The position numbers were made by a program, and so were the translations under genes. Shown here in pieces: positions 1-6,319 of a stretch of DNA of 35,645 nt. The DNA comes from Bacteroidales bacterium (GTDB lineage: Bacteria; Bacteroidota; Bacteroidia; Bacteroidales; F082). How positions within the stretch are numbered: position 1 is the stretch's first letter; every line of letters begins with the position of its first letter. Where the stretch lies: NCBI GenBank assembly GCA_016285355.1, contig JAEEQP010000041.1, positions 1-35,645 on the forward strand, given 5' to 3'. The notes beneath the pieces were generated by a model. That model was given only the letters and a program-made list of their open reading frames with translations. It searched no databases and was not told the origin of the DNA.

Positions 1-650
1 GTAAGGAATTCTACAAAGACGGTAACCCGGATATCGACTACGTTCTGACGACCCGTGAGTTGGCTCGCTTGATCAAACAGTTCAACCTCGACCTGAAGGA
101 CATGCCGAGCGAAGACTATGACGACCCGCTGGGCGAATCCACGGGTGCTGCCGTCATCTTCGGTGCCACTGGTGGTGTGATTGAAGCTGCCACCCGTACC
201 GCCTATGAAGTGTTCACCGGCAAACCTTGCCCGAAGATTGACTTCACCGAACTCCGTGGCATCGAAGGTATCCGTGACGCTTGGGTTGACTTCAATGGTA
301 CGCCCATCCACATCGGTATCGCCCACGGTCTGTCCAACGCCCGCAAACTCCTCGAGAGAGTGCGCGAAGGCAAGGAACAGTTCCACGCCATCGAGGTCAT
401 GGCCTGCCCCGGCGGTTGCGTCGGCGGCGCTGGTCAGCCCTACCACCACGGCAACAGCGAGATCATCAAGAAGCGTACGGAAGCCATCTACCGCGAGGAT
501 GCTGGCAAACCCATCCGTAAGTCGCATGAGAATCCTTCGATCAAGAAGATCTATGCCGAGTACTTCGGTGAGCCTTGCGGCCATCTGTCACACGAACTGC
601 TGCACACCCACTATTTCGACAAGTCAGACCATGTCGAGATCAGCGAGTAA
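1..650 (+). CDS. hydA: [FeFe] hydrogenase catalytic subunit, C-terminal part (5' end outside window)
   Basis: The reading frame is open from base 3 to the TAA at 648-650, so only the last ~215 residues are seen. The conserved H-cluster motif MACPGGCVGGAGQP (bases ~399-440) carries two of the cysteines that hold the catalytic [FeFe] cluster. FGATGGVIEAA upstream and the C-terminal segment with SHENP, GEP, SHELLHTHY are typical of the large-chain and small-subunit-like ends of this family. The enzyme makes or consumes H2, normally using reduced ferredoxin and, in multi-subunit forms, NAD(H). The NuoE-like gene 35 bp downstream supports a multi-subunit, possibly electron-bifurcating enzyme (inference: the NuoF-like subunit would lie upstream, outside the window). 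Family assignment is secure; the exact subgroup and the hydA symbol are less certain. Confidence 0.93.
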   Translation, partial: KEFYKDGNPDIDYVLTTRELARLIKQFNLDLKDMPSEDYDDPLGESTGAAVIFGATGGVIEAATRTAYEVFTGKPCPKIDFTELRGIEGIRDAWVDFNGTPIHIGIAHGLSNARKLLERVREGKEQFHAIEVMACPGGCVGGAGQPYHHGNSEIIKKRTEAIYREDAGKPIRKSHENPSIKKIYAEYFGEPCGHLSHELLHTHYFDKSDHVEISE

Positions 651-685
651 TTCAATAACCAGTAAATAATAGAAAGGAAAATAAT

Positions 686-1162
686 ATGGCAGTTATTAAA
701 TTATCAGAATCGAAGATTAACTTCGTGAAGGAAGTGTGCAAGTCGTTCGGCAACAAGGACGGCGAGGTCATCAACGTGCTTCACAAGGTTCAGGGCGAGT
801 TCGGCTATTTGCCGGCTGAGGTTCAGGAATTGGTCGCCAAGGAACTGAACATCCCTGTTTCGAGAGTCTATGGCATCGTGTCGTTCTATTCCTTCTTTAC
901 CATGACCCCGAAGGGCGAGCACCCGATCAGCGTTTGCTTGGGTACCGCTTGCTACGTGCGTGGTGCTGAGAAGGTGTTGGACGAGCTGAAGCGTCAGTTG
1001 GGTATTGGCGTCGGCGAGGTCACTCCCGATGGCAAGTTCTCTCTGACCTGCCTCCGCTGCGTCGGTGCTTGTGGTCTTGCTCCTGTCATCGAAGTCGGTG
1101 AGAAGGTGTATGGCCGTATGACCCCCGACCGCGTCAAGGACGTTCTGGCTGAATACAAATAA
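686..1162 (+). CDS. hydC: NuoE-like [2Fe-2S] subunit of NADH-dependent hydrogenase
   Basis: The product is a 158-residue thioredoxin-fold [2Fe-2S] protein of the NuoE/HndA/HydC family. An N-terminal helical region contains LHKVQGEFGYLP, followed by VYGIVSFYSFF, typical of NuoE. Cluster ligands are C84 and C89 (C-x4-C) and C125 and C129 (C-x3-C) in CLRCVGACG; C122 is an extra cysteine. Its role is electron transfer between the flavin/NAD subunit and the hydrogenase, in the cytoplasm. It starts 35 bp after the hydrogenase gene with an AGAAAGGAAA purine-rich ribosome site at 671-680, so the two are almost certainly one operon, and a terminator follows at once. A hydrogenase gene placed before the NuoE-like gene differs from the common C-B-A or A-B-C-D orders. 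The family call is secure; the symbol is by analogy. Confidence 0.92.
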   Translation: MAVIKLSESKINFVKEVCKSFGNKDGEVINVLHKVQGEFGYLPAEVQELVAKELNIPVSRVYGIVSFYSFFTMTPKGEHPISVCLGTACYVRGAEKVLDELKRQLGIGVGEVTPDGKFSLTCLRCVGACGLAPVIEVGEKVYGRMTPDRVKDVLAEYK

Positions 1163-1192
1163 GCCGCACACCTATTAATATATAGGTATCTG

Positions 1193-1227
1193 AAAAATCC
1201 CTGCCCGATTGGGTGGGGATTTTTTTA
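1193..1227 (+). terminator. Rho-independent terminator of the hydrogenase operon
   Basis: AAAATCCC and CCC on the left pair with GGG and GGGGATTTT on the right around a GATT loop, ending in a run of seven T (1220-1226). It lies 31 bp after the stop codon of the NuoE-like gene. Confidence 0.85.
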
Positions 1228-1236
1228 TGTGTTTTG

Positions 1237-1273
1237 CATACTGAACAGATTTGAATAAAATATGTTCAGTATG
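1237..1273. repeat. Perfect 11-bp inverted repeat (operator-like or stem-loop)
   Basis: CATACTGAACA (1237-1247) and TGTTCAGTATG (1263-1273) are exact reverse complements 15 bp apart. A degenerate relative with arms TGTTCAG/CTAAACA lies at about 1315-1332. No gene starts nearby, so a promoter-operator role cannot be shown. The whole stretch 1228-1767 is AT-rich and holds no convincing gene, only this repeat and the hairpin at 1457-1486. Confidence 0.6.
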
Positions 1274-1456
1274 TATAACATTTTAATCGGATATTAGGTT
1301 ATATTTCTTCTAAATGTTCAGTACGCTAAACAGATTTTGGTTGAAAGTGTTTAATGTGTTGAACATTTCTCTCTGGCTTTTCGGATTTTTGTATTGAATT
1401 GAGACGGTATATCCACCATCTCTACCACACCTATTTATTTTATTAATAGAGACATG

Positions 1457-1486
1457 AAAAATCTCCATCCGTTTGGGTGGAGATTT
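1457..1486. terminator. Orphan 13-bp hairpin resembling a terminator
   Basis: AAAATCTCCATCC pairs with GGGTGGAGATTTT across a GTTT loop with one T:G wobble. It has the same design as the terminators at 1193-1227 and 4746-4780, and like the first it is preceded by a CACACCTATT string (about 30-36 bases upstream). No gene ends here, so it may be a decayed or duplicated copy. Confidence 0.6.
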
Positions 1487-1767
1487 TGTTGTGTTGTAGT
1501 CAATCTGTTTATTAAGCACAATTTTGACGTATAGGTCAAATTTCAGGCAAAAAAATAAGCCACACACATACATTATTGTAGTCCTGTTTGGTTGAGCTCT
1601 TTTGTTATTGTGAACAGAAAACAGCTGAGTGCGACAATCCAACATGGCACGGATTGTACCTCTTATTAACAGCATTCCGTGTTTCATATTTTCATTGTTC
1701 GAGGAAAAAAGTTTCGGAGAAAACCTGTTGAGAATGGTTATACTATTAATAATAAAACCTTAGAGGA

Positions 1768-2031
1768 ATGGCGATATTATTAAGTGTGTCTTTTTTTGAC
1801 AGATTGTTTTATAAAACAATTGGTTGGCTTGAAAAACAGCTTAGCTTTTTGAACAACAATTACATAATCAATTTCTGTATCACGATGATTGATTATTTTT
1901 CAATTGTTATCGAACTCAAAGATTGGGTACTTTTCATCTTATTAATGACATTGCTTTTGATTGTGTACCGAAATAATATGTATATTTGCGACATGAACTC
2001 AATGAACAGAAAATCTCAATGCTTGTTATGA
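1768..2031 (+). CDS. Doubtful small hydrophobic ORF
   Basis: This 87-codon frame would give a protein with two hydrophobic stretches (about residues 31-48 and 52-67) and no recognisable domain. No TAnnTTTG promoter or clear ribosome site precedes it. Its last 17 codons overlap the promoter and start region of the next gene. In AT-rich DNA such frames arise by chance. The last 12 codons, beginning with ATG at 1993, begin five bases after the -7 box and end at a TGA overlapping an ATG at 2028. They could instead be a short leader ORF of the following gene. I consider the full-length ORF more likely spurious than real. Confidence 0.2.
   Translation: MAILLSVSFFDRLFYKTIGWLEKQLSFLNNNYIINFCITMIDYFSIVIELKDWVLFILLMTLLLIVYRNNMYICDMNSMNRKSQCLL
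1955..1988 (+). promoter_or_regulatory. Bacteroidales-type promoter for the split gene at 2019
   Basis: A TATATTTG -7 box (1981-1988) matches TAnnTTTG, with a TTTTG -33-like element at 1955-1959 and 21 bp between them. The expected transcription start is near 1993, just before the exported-protein gene. Confidence 0.6.
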
Positions 2032-2606
2032 TACTACGTTATATCATTCAAAAATCCAGCAAATGGTTGTTTTGCCTTTCATTATGCATGCCACCATTGT
2101 TCCTTTTTGGACAAAACATACTCAATGTATTTGTTGGTGATACTATTGATTTTTCTGGGCTGGATGGAACACGAGATTGTTTCTTTGATATCTCATCGTT
2201 AGAAAAATACAACTTCTCAGACAAGAATAAATTTGAAGTAGAGGATGGAAACACTTCTTATTATTCAGTTGAAAATTGTTGGTTGCGAGTCGAATCAATT
2301 ATTGCGCACAAGAACGACACATTGGTCGTTTTTAACAGAATAAAAGACGGACAAAAGTTTGTGATGAAGCTTCCGCCTATTAAAAAAGTCCCAAAAACAT
2401 CCTTCCTTCAAAATCATTTAAAAGTCTCTAAATCATGGCACACGGACTATTGGGGATTAAATAAGCAAATAGAAAACTATTATTATAACTTAATGTGTCT
2501 TAAAAAACCTTATTTCGACAGCCTTGTTTATGAATTAACAAGAAGTCCTTTAATACCAGTAACAGAGAGCGTTTTTAAAGCATTTGATAAATATGAGTTT
2601 ATTATC
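2019..2606 (+). pseudogene. Exported protein of unknown function, N-terminal part, cut by IS200-type element
   Basis: The frame begins at ATG 2019 (ATG 2028 and TTG 1986 are alternatives). It has a positively charged start, a hydrophobic core and LFLFGQ, consistent with a signal peptide, so the product is probably exported. The remaining ~170 residues match no family I know. The TAA that ends the frame (2607-2609) coincides with the left end of the IS element. Immediately after the right end an open frame without a start codon continues to 3417, and joining 2606 to 3172 keeps the frame: ...DKYEFII + YIEGQDPIKAKFLV.... This strongly suggests one gene disrupted by the element. A further single-base lesion near 3411-3414 seems to separate the C-terminal part. 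Function unknown; the interruption is an inference from frames, not from a homolog alignment. Confidence 0.65.
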
Positions 2607-2624
2607 TAATGAGAGGTTAAAACC

Positions 2625-2640
2625 CCGCAATTTATTGCGG
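2625..2640 (+). repeat. IS200-type left-end hairpin
   Basis: CCGCAA (2625-2630) and TTGCGG (2635-2640) form a compact stem with a four-base loop, 37 bp upstream of the transposase start. In this family, sub-terminal hairpins are recognised as single-stranded DNA by TnpA. Confidence 0.75.
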
Positions 2641-2664
2641 CTACTTTAGTTTGTATAAAAATGC

Positions 2665-2672
2665 TACCTTTG
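2665..2672 (+). promoter_or_regulatory. Promoter -7 box of the transposase gene
   Basis: TACCTTTG matches TAnnTTTG and ends five bases before the tnpA ATG (2677). The transcript would begin at or almost at the start codon (leaderless or nearly so), which would keep transposase translation low. Confidence 0.55.
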
Positions 2673-2676
2673 CGGC

Positions 2677-3108
2677 ATGACAAATTACAGAAGGGGTTCA
2701 CATACAGTAACGAATTTAACATGTCACATAGTATGGGTGACGAAATATCGATATGGGGTGCTGACGGGAGATGTCCAAAAGCGATGCCGTGACATTTTGG
2801 TACAGGTATGCGATAGCGAGAATGTACGAATATTGAAAGGCGTAGTGAGTAAAGACCATGTGCACATGCATGTGGAGTATCCGCCGTCGATAAGCGTAAG
2901 CATGTTGGTGAAGAAGTTGAAAGGGAGGACATCAGGGTATCTGCAAGAGGAGTTTCCGATGTTACGGAAACGATACTGGGGCCAGCACTTTTGGGCGGTA
3001 GGTTACGGGGCGTGGAGCACTGGGGTGATAACAGACAAGATGGTACAGGACTACCTTGAGCATCATCGAGACATGCCCAACGGTGAAGATTCGTGGATAT
3101 TGGAGTAG
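2677..3108 (+). CDS. tnpA: IS200/IS605-family transposase TnpA
   Basis: The 143-residue product is the usual length for Y1-HUH single-strand transposases. The metal-binding HUH motif is HVH within KDHVHMHVEYPP (about residues 65-76). The catalytic tyrosine is probably in QDYLEHH near residue 129. TCHIVWVTKYRYGVL near the N-terminus and YWGQHFWAVGYGAWSTG in the C-terminal third are family signatures. The protein would excise and insert the element as single-stranded circles by acting on the hairpins at its ends. No frameshift or internal stop is visible, so it is likely active. A long antisense frame over the same bases is a shadow. Confidence 0.95.
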   Translation: MTNYRRGSHTVTNLTCHIVWVTKYRYGVLTGDVQKRCRDILVQVCDSENVRILKGVVSKDHVHMHVEYPPSISVSMLVKKLKGRTSGYLQEEFPMLRKRYWGQHFWAVGYGAWSTGVITDKMVQDYLEHHRDMPNGEDSWILE

Positions 3109-3135
3109 GAAATTTCATTTCCGTGGTATCTTAAA

Positions 3136-3164
3136 AACCTCTGGACTTGCAGTCCAGAGTGGTT
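3136..3164 (+). repeat. IS200-type right-end hairpin
   Basis: AACCTCTGGACT (3136-3147) pairs with AGTCCAGAGTGGTT (3151-3164), with one bulged T at 3160 and a TGC loop. It starts 28 bases after the tnpA stop codon and marks the right end of the element. Confidence 0.78.
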
Positions 3165-3171
3165 TAGTTCA

Positions 3172-3417
3172 TATATAGAAGGACAAGATCCAATAAAAGC
3201 AAAATTCTTAGTTAATGATAATAAGGAGATATGCCTAACTGTGTTCGAAATCTATGAATTATTGAACACAAGACGTAATCTAGAAGAGAAAATCAAAGTG
3301 TTTAATAATTCCCTAAACAAGTATGATGTTGATTTCGTTATTAAACAGAATGCACTTCTTTCTGGAAAAAATATTGGTTCAATTCGCGAATGTTTACAAA
3401 CTCTAATCACAAAATAG
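3172..3417 (+). pseudogene. Middle part of the gene split by the IS element
   Basis: The frame is open from inside the IS right end to TAG 3415-3417 but has no start codon. It reads YIEGQDPIKAKFLVNDNKE... and ends ...IRECLQTLITK. It is in frame with the 2019-2606 part once the ~565-bp element is removed. It overlaps the next frame by 28 bases. Adding one A to the four-A tract at 3411-3414 would turn the stop region into ACA AAA ATA GAA and join it directly to the 3390-4220 frame. I read the three pieces as one damaged gene of about 550 codons. The alternative is two genes, the second starting at ATG 3390. Confidence 0.6.
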
Positions 3418-4220
3418 AATTAGGTCCAGAAACAGTACACTACGAGCCTTTCAAATATACAATAATTGACAAGTACACTATGTATGATGATTGTAAGTAT
3501 AAAAACATAGAAACTGTTGATAGATATGGCCGCGTTTCTTCTTATTGTTACGATTGGCCTATTGGTACTATGAATTTTGATGTTGAACTCCTCCCTGAAT
3601 CAACAAGGTATTTTTTAAGAGGCAAGTTGGTTGACATTAAGGTTTTGCCAACTATTATTACTCCCCAAAGACTTTTTGATTACCCAGAGAGTACTTATTC
3701 TAAAGAATATAAAACACGAAAAACAAGAGAGATACTTGATATTTGGGGTGATTACAATTATTACCTCATAATTGTTCCAGATTCTAATTATGTTTATAGC
3801 GTTGGACCTGAATGCAATCGCGTTCTTGGGTGTAATCTTATTGATACATTATTTGTTCCATATTTTTCTAATTTGATTAACCTGTTTTATACAGATAAAC
3901 AAATGGATTCTTTGGAAATAGTCCATGATGAGAAATTAAGATTAGCTTGGGCAAAGGAAAACGAAAGAATTGAGAAAAGATATAAAACAGCGGTGAGACT
4001 ATTTGGAAAAGCAATTGCTGATGTTGTTTGCGAAGGTGAAGTCCAGTTAGGATTTACAACAGAAATGTGCAGTTTTGCTTATGCAGGCGAACCCTATCAT
4101 GAATCATATGAAACTATACCAATGGGTACATTTCTTTGTCATGATTATTACAAAAGTGGAGTAAAACTCTATTTTAAGAATGATAGGTTGGTATTGATTC
4201 GATGGATTGACAGTTATTAA
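3390..4220 (+). pseudogene. C-terminal part of the same damaged gene, or a separate hypothetical protein
   Basis: This open frame of 276 codons starts at ATG 3390, has no signal peptide and no good ribosome site, and overlaps the preceding fragment in another frame. Its last third contains GEVQLGFTTEMC followed by YAGEP. This resembles the small BamE-like module (G-x-x-x-G-M-T-x-x-x-x...G-x-P) common in exported Bacteroidales proteins. A second, weaker copy of that pattern would be rebuilt across the frame junction near 3400. That and the missing signal peptide favour a frameshifted C-terminus over an independent gene. Function is unknown. The DNA is much richer in A and T than the hydrogenase and helicase genes, suggesting foreign origin. 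Confidence 0.5.
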
Positions 4221-4713
4221 TATTTTTCCCCTCAGCATCTCGCAAGACGGCAAAGACCTTGCCATTGCCAGTGCCGAAAGAGTAGGAGAGATGCCGCTCA
4301 ATTTCAAGGCCTCAAGCATCGGACAATACACCCTCAGCATAAATCCAGAAAATATGGAAACGGACTATCTACACCTTATTGATAATATGGCTGGTGCAGA
4401 TATTGACCTGCTGACAACGCCAACCTATACCTTCAATGCCAAGACAACGGATTATGCTTCGCGTTTCCGTTTGGTGTTTTCCGTCTGCGGGGACGCAGAC
4501 GGCGACAATGAGGATTTCGCTTTCGTCAGTAACAACGACATCATCATTAACGACGAGGGAACGGTTCAAGTGATTGACATGACGGGACGCATCATCGTTT
4601 CTGTTGACGAATACACACGGTGCATTCCTACAGCGGGGATGACCTCGGGCGTATATGTTTTGCGGTTGATTGAAGGGGATGATGTGAAGACGCAGAAGAT
4701 TGTAGTAAGGTGA
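4215..4713 (+). pseudogene. 5'-truncated remnant of a T9SS-exported surface protein
   Basis: The frame can only start at a weak TTG (4207) just inside the preceding stop region and has no signal peptide. Base composition rises sharply to that of the core genome. The first ~90 residues (PLNFKASSIGQYTLSIN, YLHLIDNMAGADIDLL, YASRFRLVF) match the last beta-sandwich segment often found just before the sorting signal in large Bacteroidales surface proteins. The rest (IIINDEGTVQVIDMTGRII...GVYVLRLIEG...KIVVR) is a T9SS type A C-terminal sorting domain, the signal for outer-membrane export. It therefore appears to be the tail of a much larger gene whose front was lost when the AT-rich block arrived. 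Without a signal peptide it should not be exported. Confidence 0.75.
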
Positions 4714-4745
4714 CGATAGACTATGCCAAGGTGCCAATTCGTAGC

Positions 4746-4780
4746 AAAAATCTCCATCTCGTTTTGAGGTGGAGATTTTT
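4746..4780. terminator. Bidirectional terminator between convergent genes
   Basis: AAAAATCTCCATCTC pairs with GAGGTGGAGATTTTT as a 15-bp stem with one T:G wobble. It has A-runs on one side and T-runs on the other, so it can stop transcription from both the T9SS remnant (plus) and the ATPase (minus, ending at 4784). It shares the TCTCCATC...GGTGGAGA design with 1457-1486. Confidence 0.85.
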
Positions 4781-4783
4781 GTG

Positions 4784-6133
4784 TCATTTCAGTCCTGACA
4801 GATCAACGGAGTAGGTGAGGGGAGGTAATGAAGGCTTCTCCAAAAAGGCAACCATGTAGATGGGCAGGTAAAGAACACGGTCGGATTGGGACAGGTTGTC
4901 ATTGCAAAACACAACGGCTTCCTCAATCTGATAGTCCTCGTTTGACAACACATTGTTCAAAGCACTATGGCGTTGGTAATCCTTGCCTGATTTCACTTCA
5001 ATGGGAACTACCTTTCCGCCAAGTTCGATGACGAAATCCAACTCGCCCTGTTTCTTGCTGTTGAAGTAATACAACTCAAATCCATGGGCGTGAAGTTCTT
5101 GTGCCACAACATTTTCATAGACAGAGCCAAAGTTGATACCTTTTTCGTTTTTGAGCAATCTCAGCTGGATACCATCCGAAAACTGGGAAGTCAGCAGCCC
5201 TATGTCATTTTGGAAAAGTTTGAAAAGATTGCGAGACCGTGAAAGCATCAAAGGGATGGTAGGCTCTTCCACATTGTAAACAGGTAGCGCGACACCAGCA
5301 TCTTTAAGCCAGATAAAACTGTTCTCGTAACGCGAAAACTTCATGTTTTCATTCAGGTTCTTCAGAATGAAACGCTTGTTCTTGGCATTGAGTTCAGGCG
5401 GAATCATATCGAAGATTTCCTCGATATAAAGTTTGTGGTTGCGGTCGTATTTAGCGATATCACGTTTATAGAGTCGGATGATGGCTTGCTGCTCGGCAAG
5501 TACATCCTGAAGGTTGTTGGTGTCGATATATTTTTGTACGACAGCCGGCATTCCACCAACAATAAGGTAGAGGCGGAACAACTCCATTAATTTTTCATGG
5601 ATGAAACCTTCAATAGGATTCTTCTGTCGATAAGCGGATTTTGCTTCCTCCAATACATTGCGGTTCAGTCCTAGGGCTATAAAAAACTCCTCCAAATCGA
5701 GGGGGAACATCTCCACAACATCCATATAGCCCACTGGTTCTGAGCGCAAATCGTTGAGTTCCACGCCGAGAAGCGAACCGCTCATGATATAACGGTAACT
5801 GCCTTCTTCGACAAGGAATTTAATGGCAGTTACTATTGATGGACATTCCTGCACCTCATCAAAAAAGAACAGGGTTTTGCCTTCAATGAGCGGGCGGTCG
5901 GAAAGTGCAGATAGACGCATGAGCATGTCTTTACTGTCTTTGGCATGGGCGATGATATCGGTTGCATCGGGCATTTCAATGAAGTTAATTTCGATAAGAC
6001 TCTCAAAATGCGTCGTTCCAAAATGGCGTATGGAAAACGATTTTCCTGTCTGTCGAGCACCTGTTACAAGTAATGCTTTGCTGTTGTTCTTGTAAAAATA
6101 CTCTAAATAATTGTCAATCTTTCTATTAAGCAT
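4784..6133 (-). CDS. AAA_14/DUF4143-type ATPase with nuclease-like C-terminus
   Basis: Starting at the ATG that directly follows the repeat array (6133), the product is 449 residues; upstream ATG 6199 would only translate the repeats. Walker A is GARQTGKS (25-32) and Walker B LFFFDEVQ (88-95), followed by a sensor-like MSGSLLG. The middle contains IVGGMPAVVQKY, typical of this family. The C-terminus has E364-L-D366 and E379-V-K381, the acidic E-x-D...E-x-K pattern of PD-(D/E)xK nuclease-like folds, which DUF4143 regions resemble. These P-loop proteins are abundant in Bacteroidales, cytoplasmic, and of unknown role. Three exact 33-bp-spaced repeats end at its start codon. A second gene of the same architecture lies at 21686-22873, sharing motif order but low sequence identity. 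Molecular function beyond ATP binding is not established. Confidence 0.88.
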   Translation of the reverse strand: MLNRKIDNYLEYFYKNNSKALLVTGARQTGKSFSIRHFGTTHFESLIEINFIEMPDATDIIAHAKDSKDMLMRLSALSDRPLIEGKTLFFFDEVQECPSIVTAIKFLVEEGSYRYIMSGSLLGVELNDLRSEPVGYMDVVEMFPLDLEEFFIALGLNRNVLEEAKSAYRQKNPIEGFIHEKLMELFRLYLIVGGMPAVVQKYIDTNNLQDVLAEQQAIIRLYKRDIAKYDRNHKLYIEEIFDMIPPELNAKNKRFILKNLNENMKFSRYENSFIWLKDAGVALPVYNVEEPTIPLMLSRSRNLFKLFQNDIGLLTSQFSDGIQLRLLKNEKGINFGSVYENVVAQELHAHGFELYYFNSKKQGELDFVIELGGKVVPIEVKSGKDYQRHSALNNVLSNEDYQIEEAVVFCNDNLSQSDRVLYLPIYMVAFLEKPSLPPLTYSVDLSGLK

Positions 6134-6134
6134 A

Positions 6135-6218
6135 ATTTGTCCGTTTTTCCAATGCAAAATAACAACATTTTGTCCGTTTTTCCAATATGTTTTTGACAAA
6201 TTTTGTCCGTTTTTCCAA
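6135..6218 (-). repeat. Leader array: three copies of an 18-bp core with exact 33-bp period
   Basis: Read on the minus strand the core is TTGGAAAAACGGACAAAA. Copies occupy 6201-6218 and 6168-6185 (identical) and 6135-6152 (last base changed). The final copy is followed by T and then the ATG of the ATPase. The 15-bp spacers between copies are unrelated in sequence, so only the spacing and the core are conserved. The period equals 11 codons and about three DNA turns. No matching core occurs elsewhere in the window. Confidence 0.95.
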
Positions 6219-6222
6219 CATT

Positions 6223-6257
6223 CATCACGGAAATCCCGTGACGGAACTTCCGTGATG
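6223..6257. repeat. 10-bp inverted repeat with alternative pairings between ATPase array and recQ promoter
   Basis: CATCACGGAA (6223-6232) and TTCCGTGATG (6248-6257) are perfect reverse complements. The loop contains CCCGTG and CGGAAC, so smaller hairpins (CACGG/CCGTG and CGGAA/TTCCG) compete with the large one. It sits between the repeat array and the recQ -7 box (6268). It could be an operator for either divergent gene, or a structured leader of the ATPase mRNA. Confidence 0.7.
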
Positions 6258-6267
6258 GTTTTTTCAT

Positions 6268-6275
6268 TACTTTTG
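6268..6275 (+). promoter_or_regulatory. recQ promoter -7 box
   Basis: TACTTTTG matches the TAnnTTTG consensus and lies 44 bp before the recQ ATG. The -33 region overlaps the right arm of the inverted repeat, which could let a bound protein block it. Confidence 0.65.
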
Positions 6276-6319
6276 CAGTCAGAACAGATGTGGTCACATC
6301 TATGTCTTGATTCAGAAGA

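Larger units (their letters stand above)
2607..3171 (+). mobile_element. IS200/IS605-family insertion sequence (tnpA only, ~565 bp)
   Basis: A single Y1-type transposase gene lies between two sub-terminal hairpins, with no long terminal inverted repeats and no obvious target duplication, as expected for this family. The left hairpin is CCGCAA/TTGCGG (2625-2640); the right hairpin is AACCTCTGGACT/AGTCCAGAGTGGTT (3136-3164). Exact ends are uncertain by several bases. 2607-3171 is chosen because a 565-bp length restores the reading frame of the interrupted host gene. No tnpB/IscB-like accessory gene is present, so it resembles IS200 rather than IS605. Confidence 0.85.

Noticed and set aside
1310..1687. 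125-codon minus-strand ORF
   Set aside because: It translates straight through the hairpin at 1457-1486 and the AT-rich repeats, has no promoter or ribosome site, and reads as low-complexity N/T/F-rich sequence.
2606..3118. 170-codon minus-strand ORF across the IS element
   Set aside because: A shadow of tnpA; the plus-strand frame has the HUH and tyrosine motifs.
6134..6199. Upstream start (ATG 6199) for the first ATPase
   Set aside because: It would translate two repeat units (WKNGQ...WKNGQ). The ATG 6133 right after the array aligns with the usual start of the P-loop domain. Because 33 is a multiple of 3, the extension stays open by chance.
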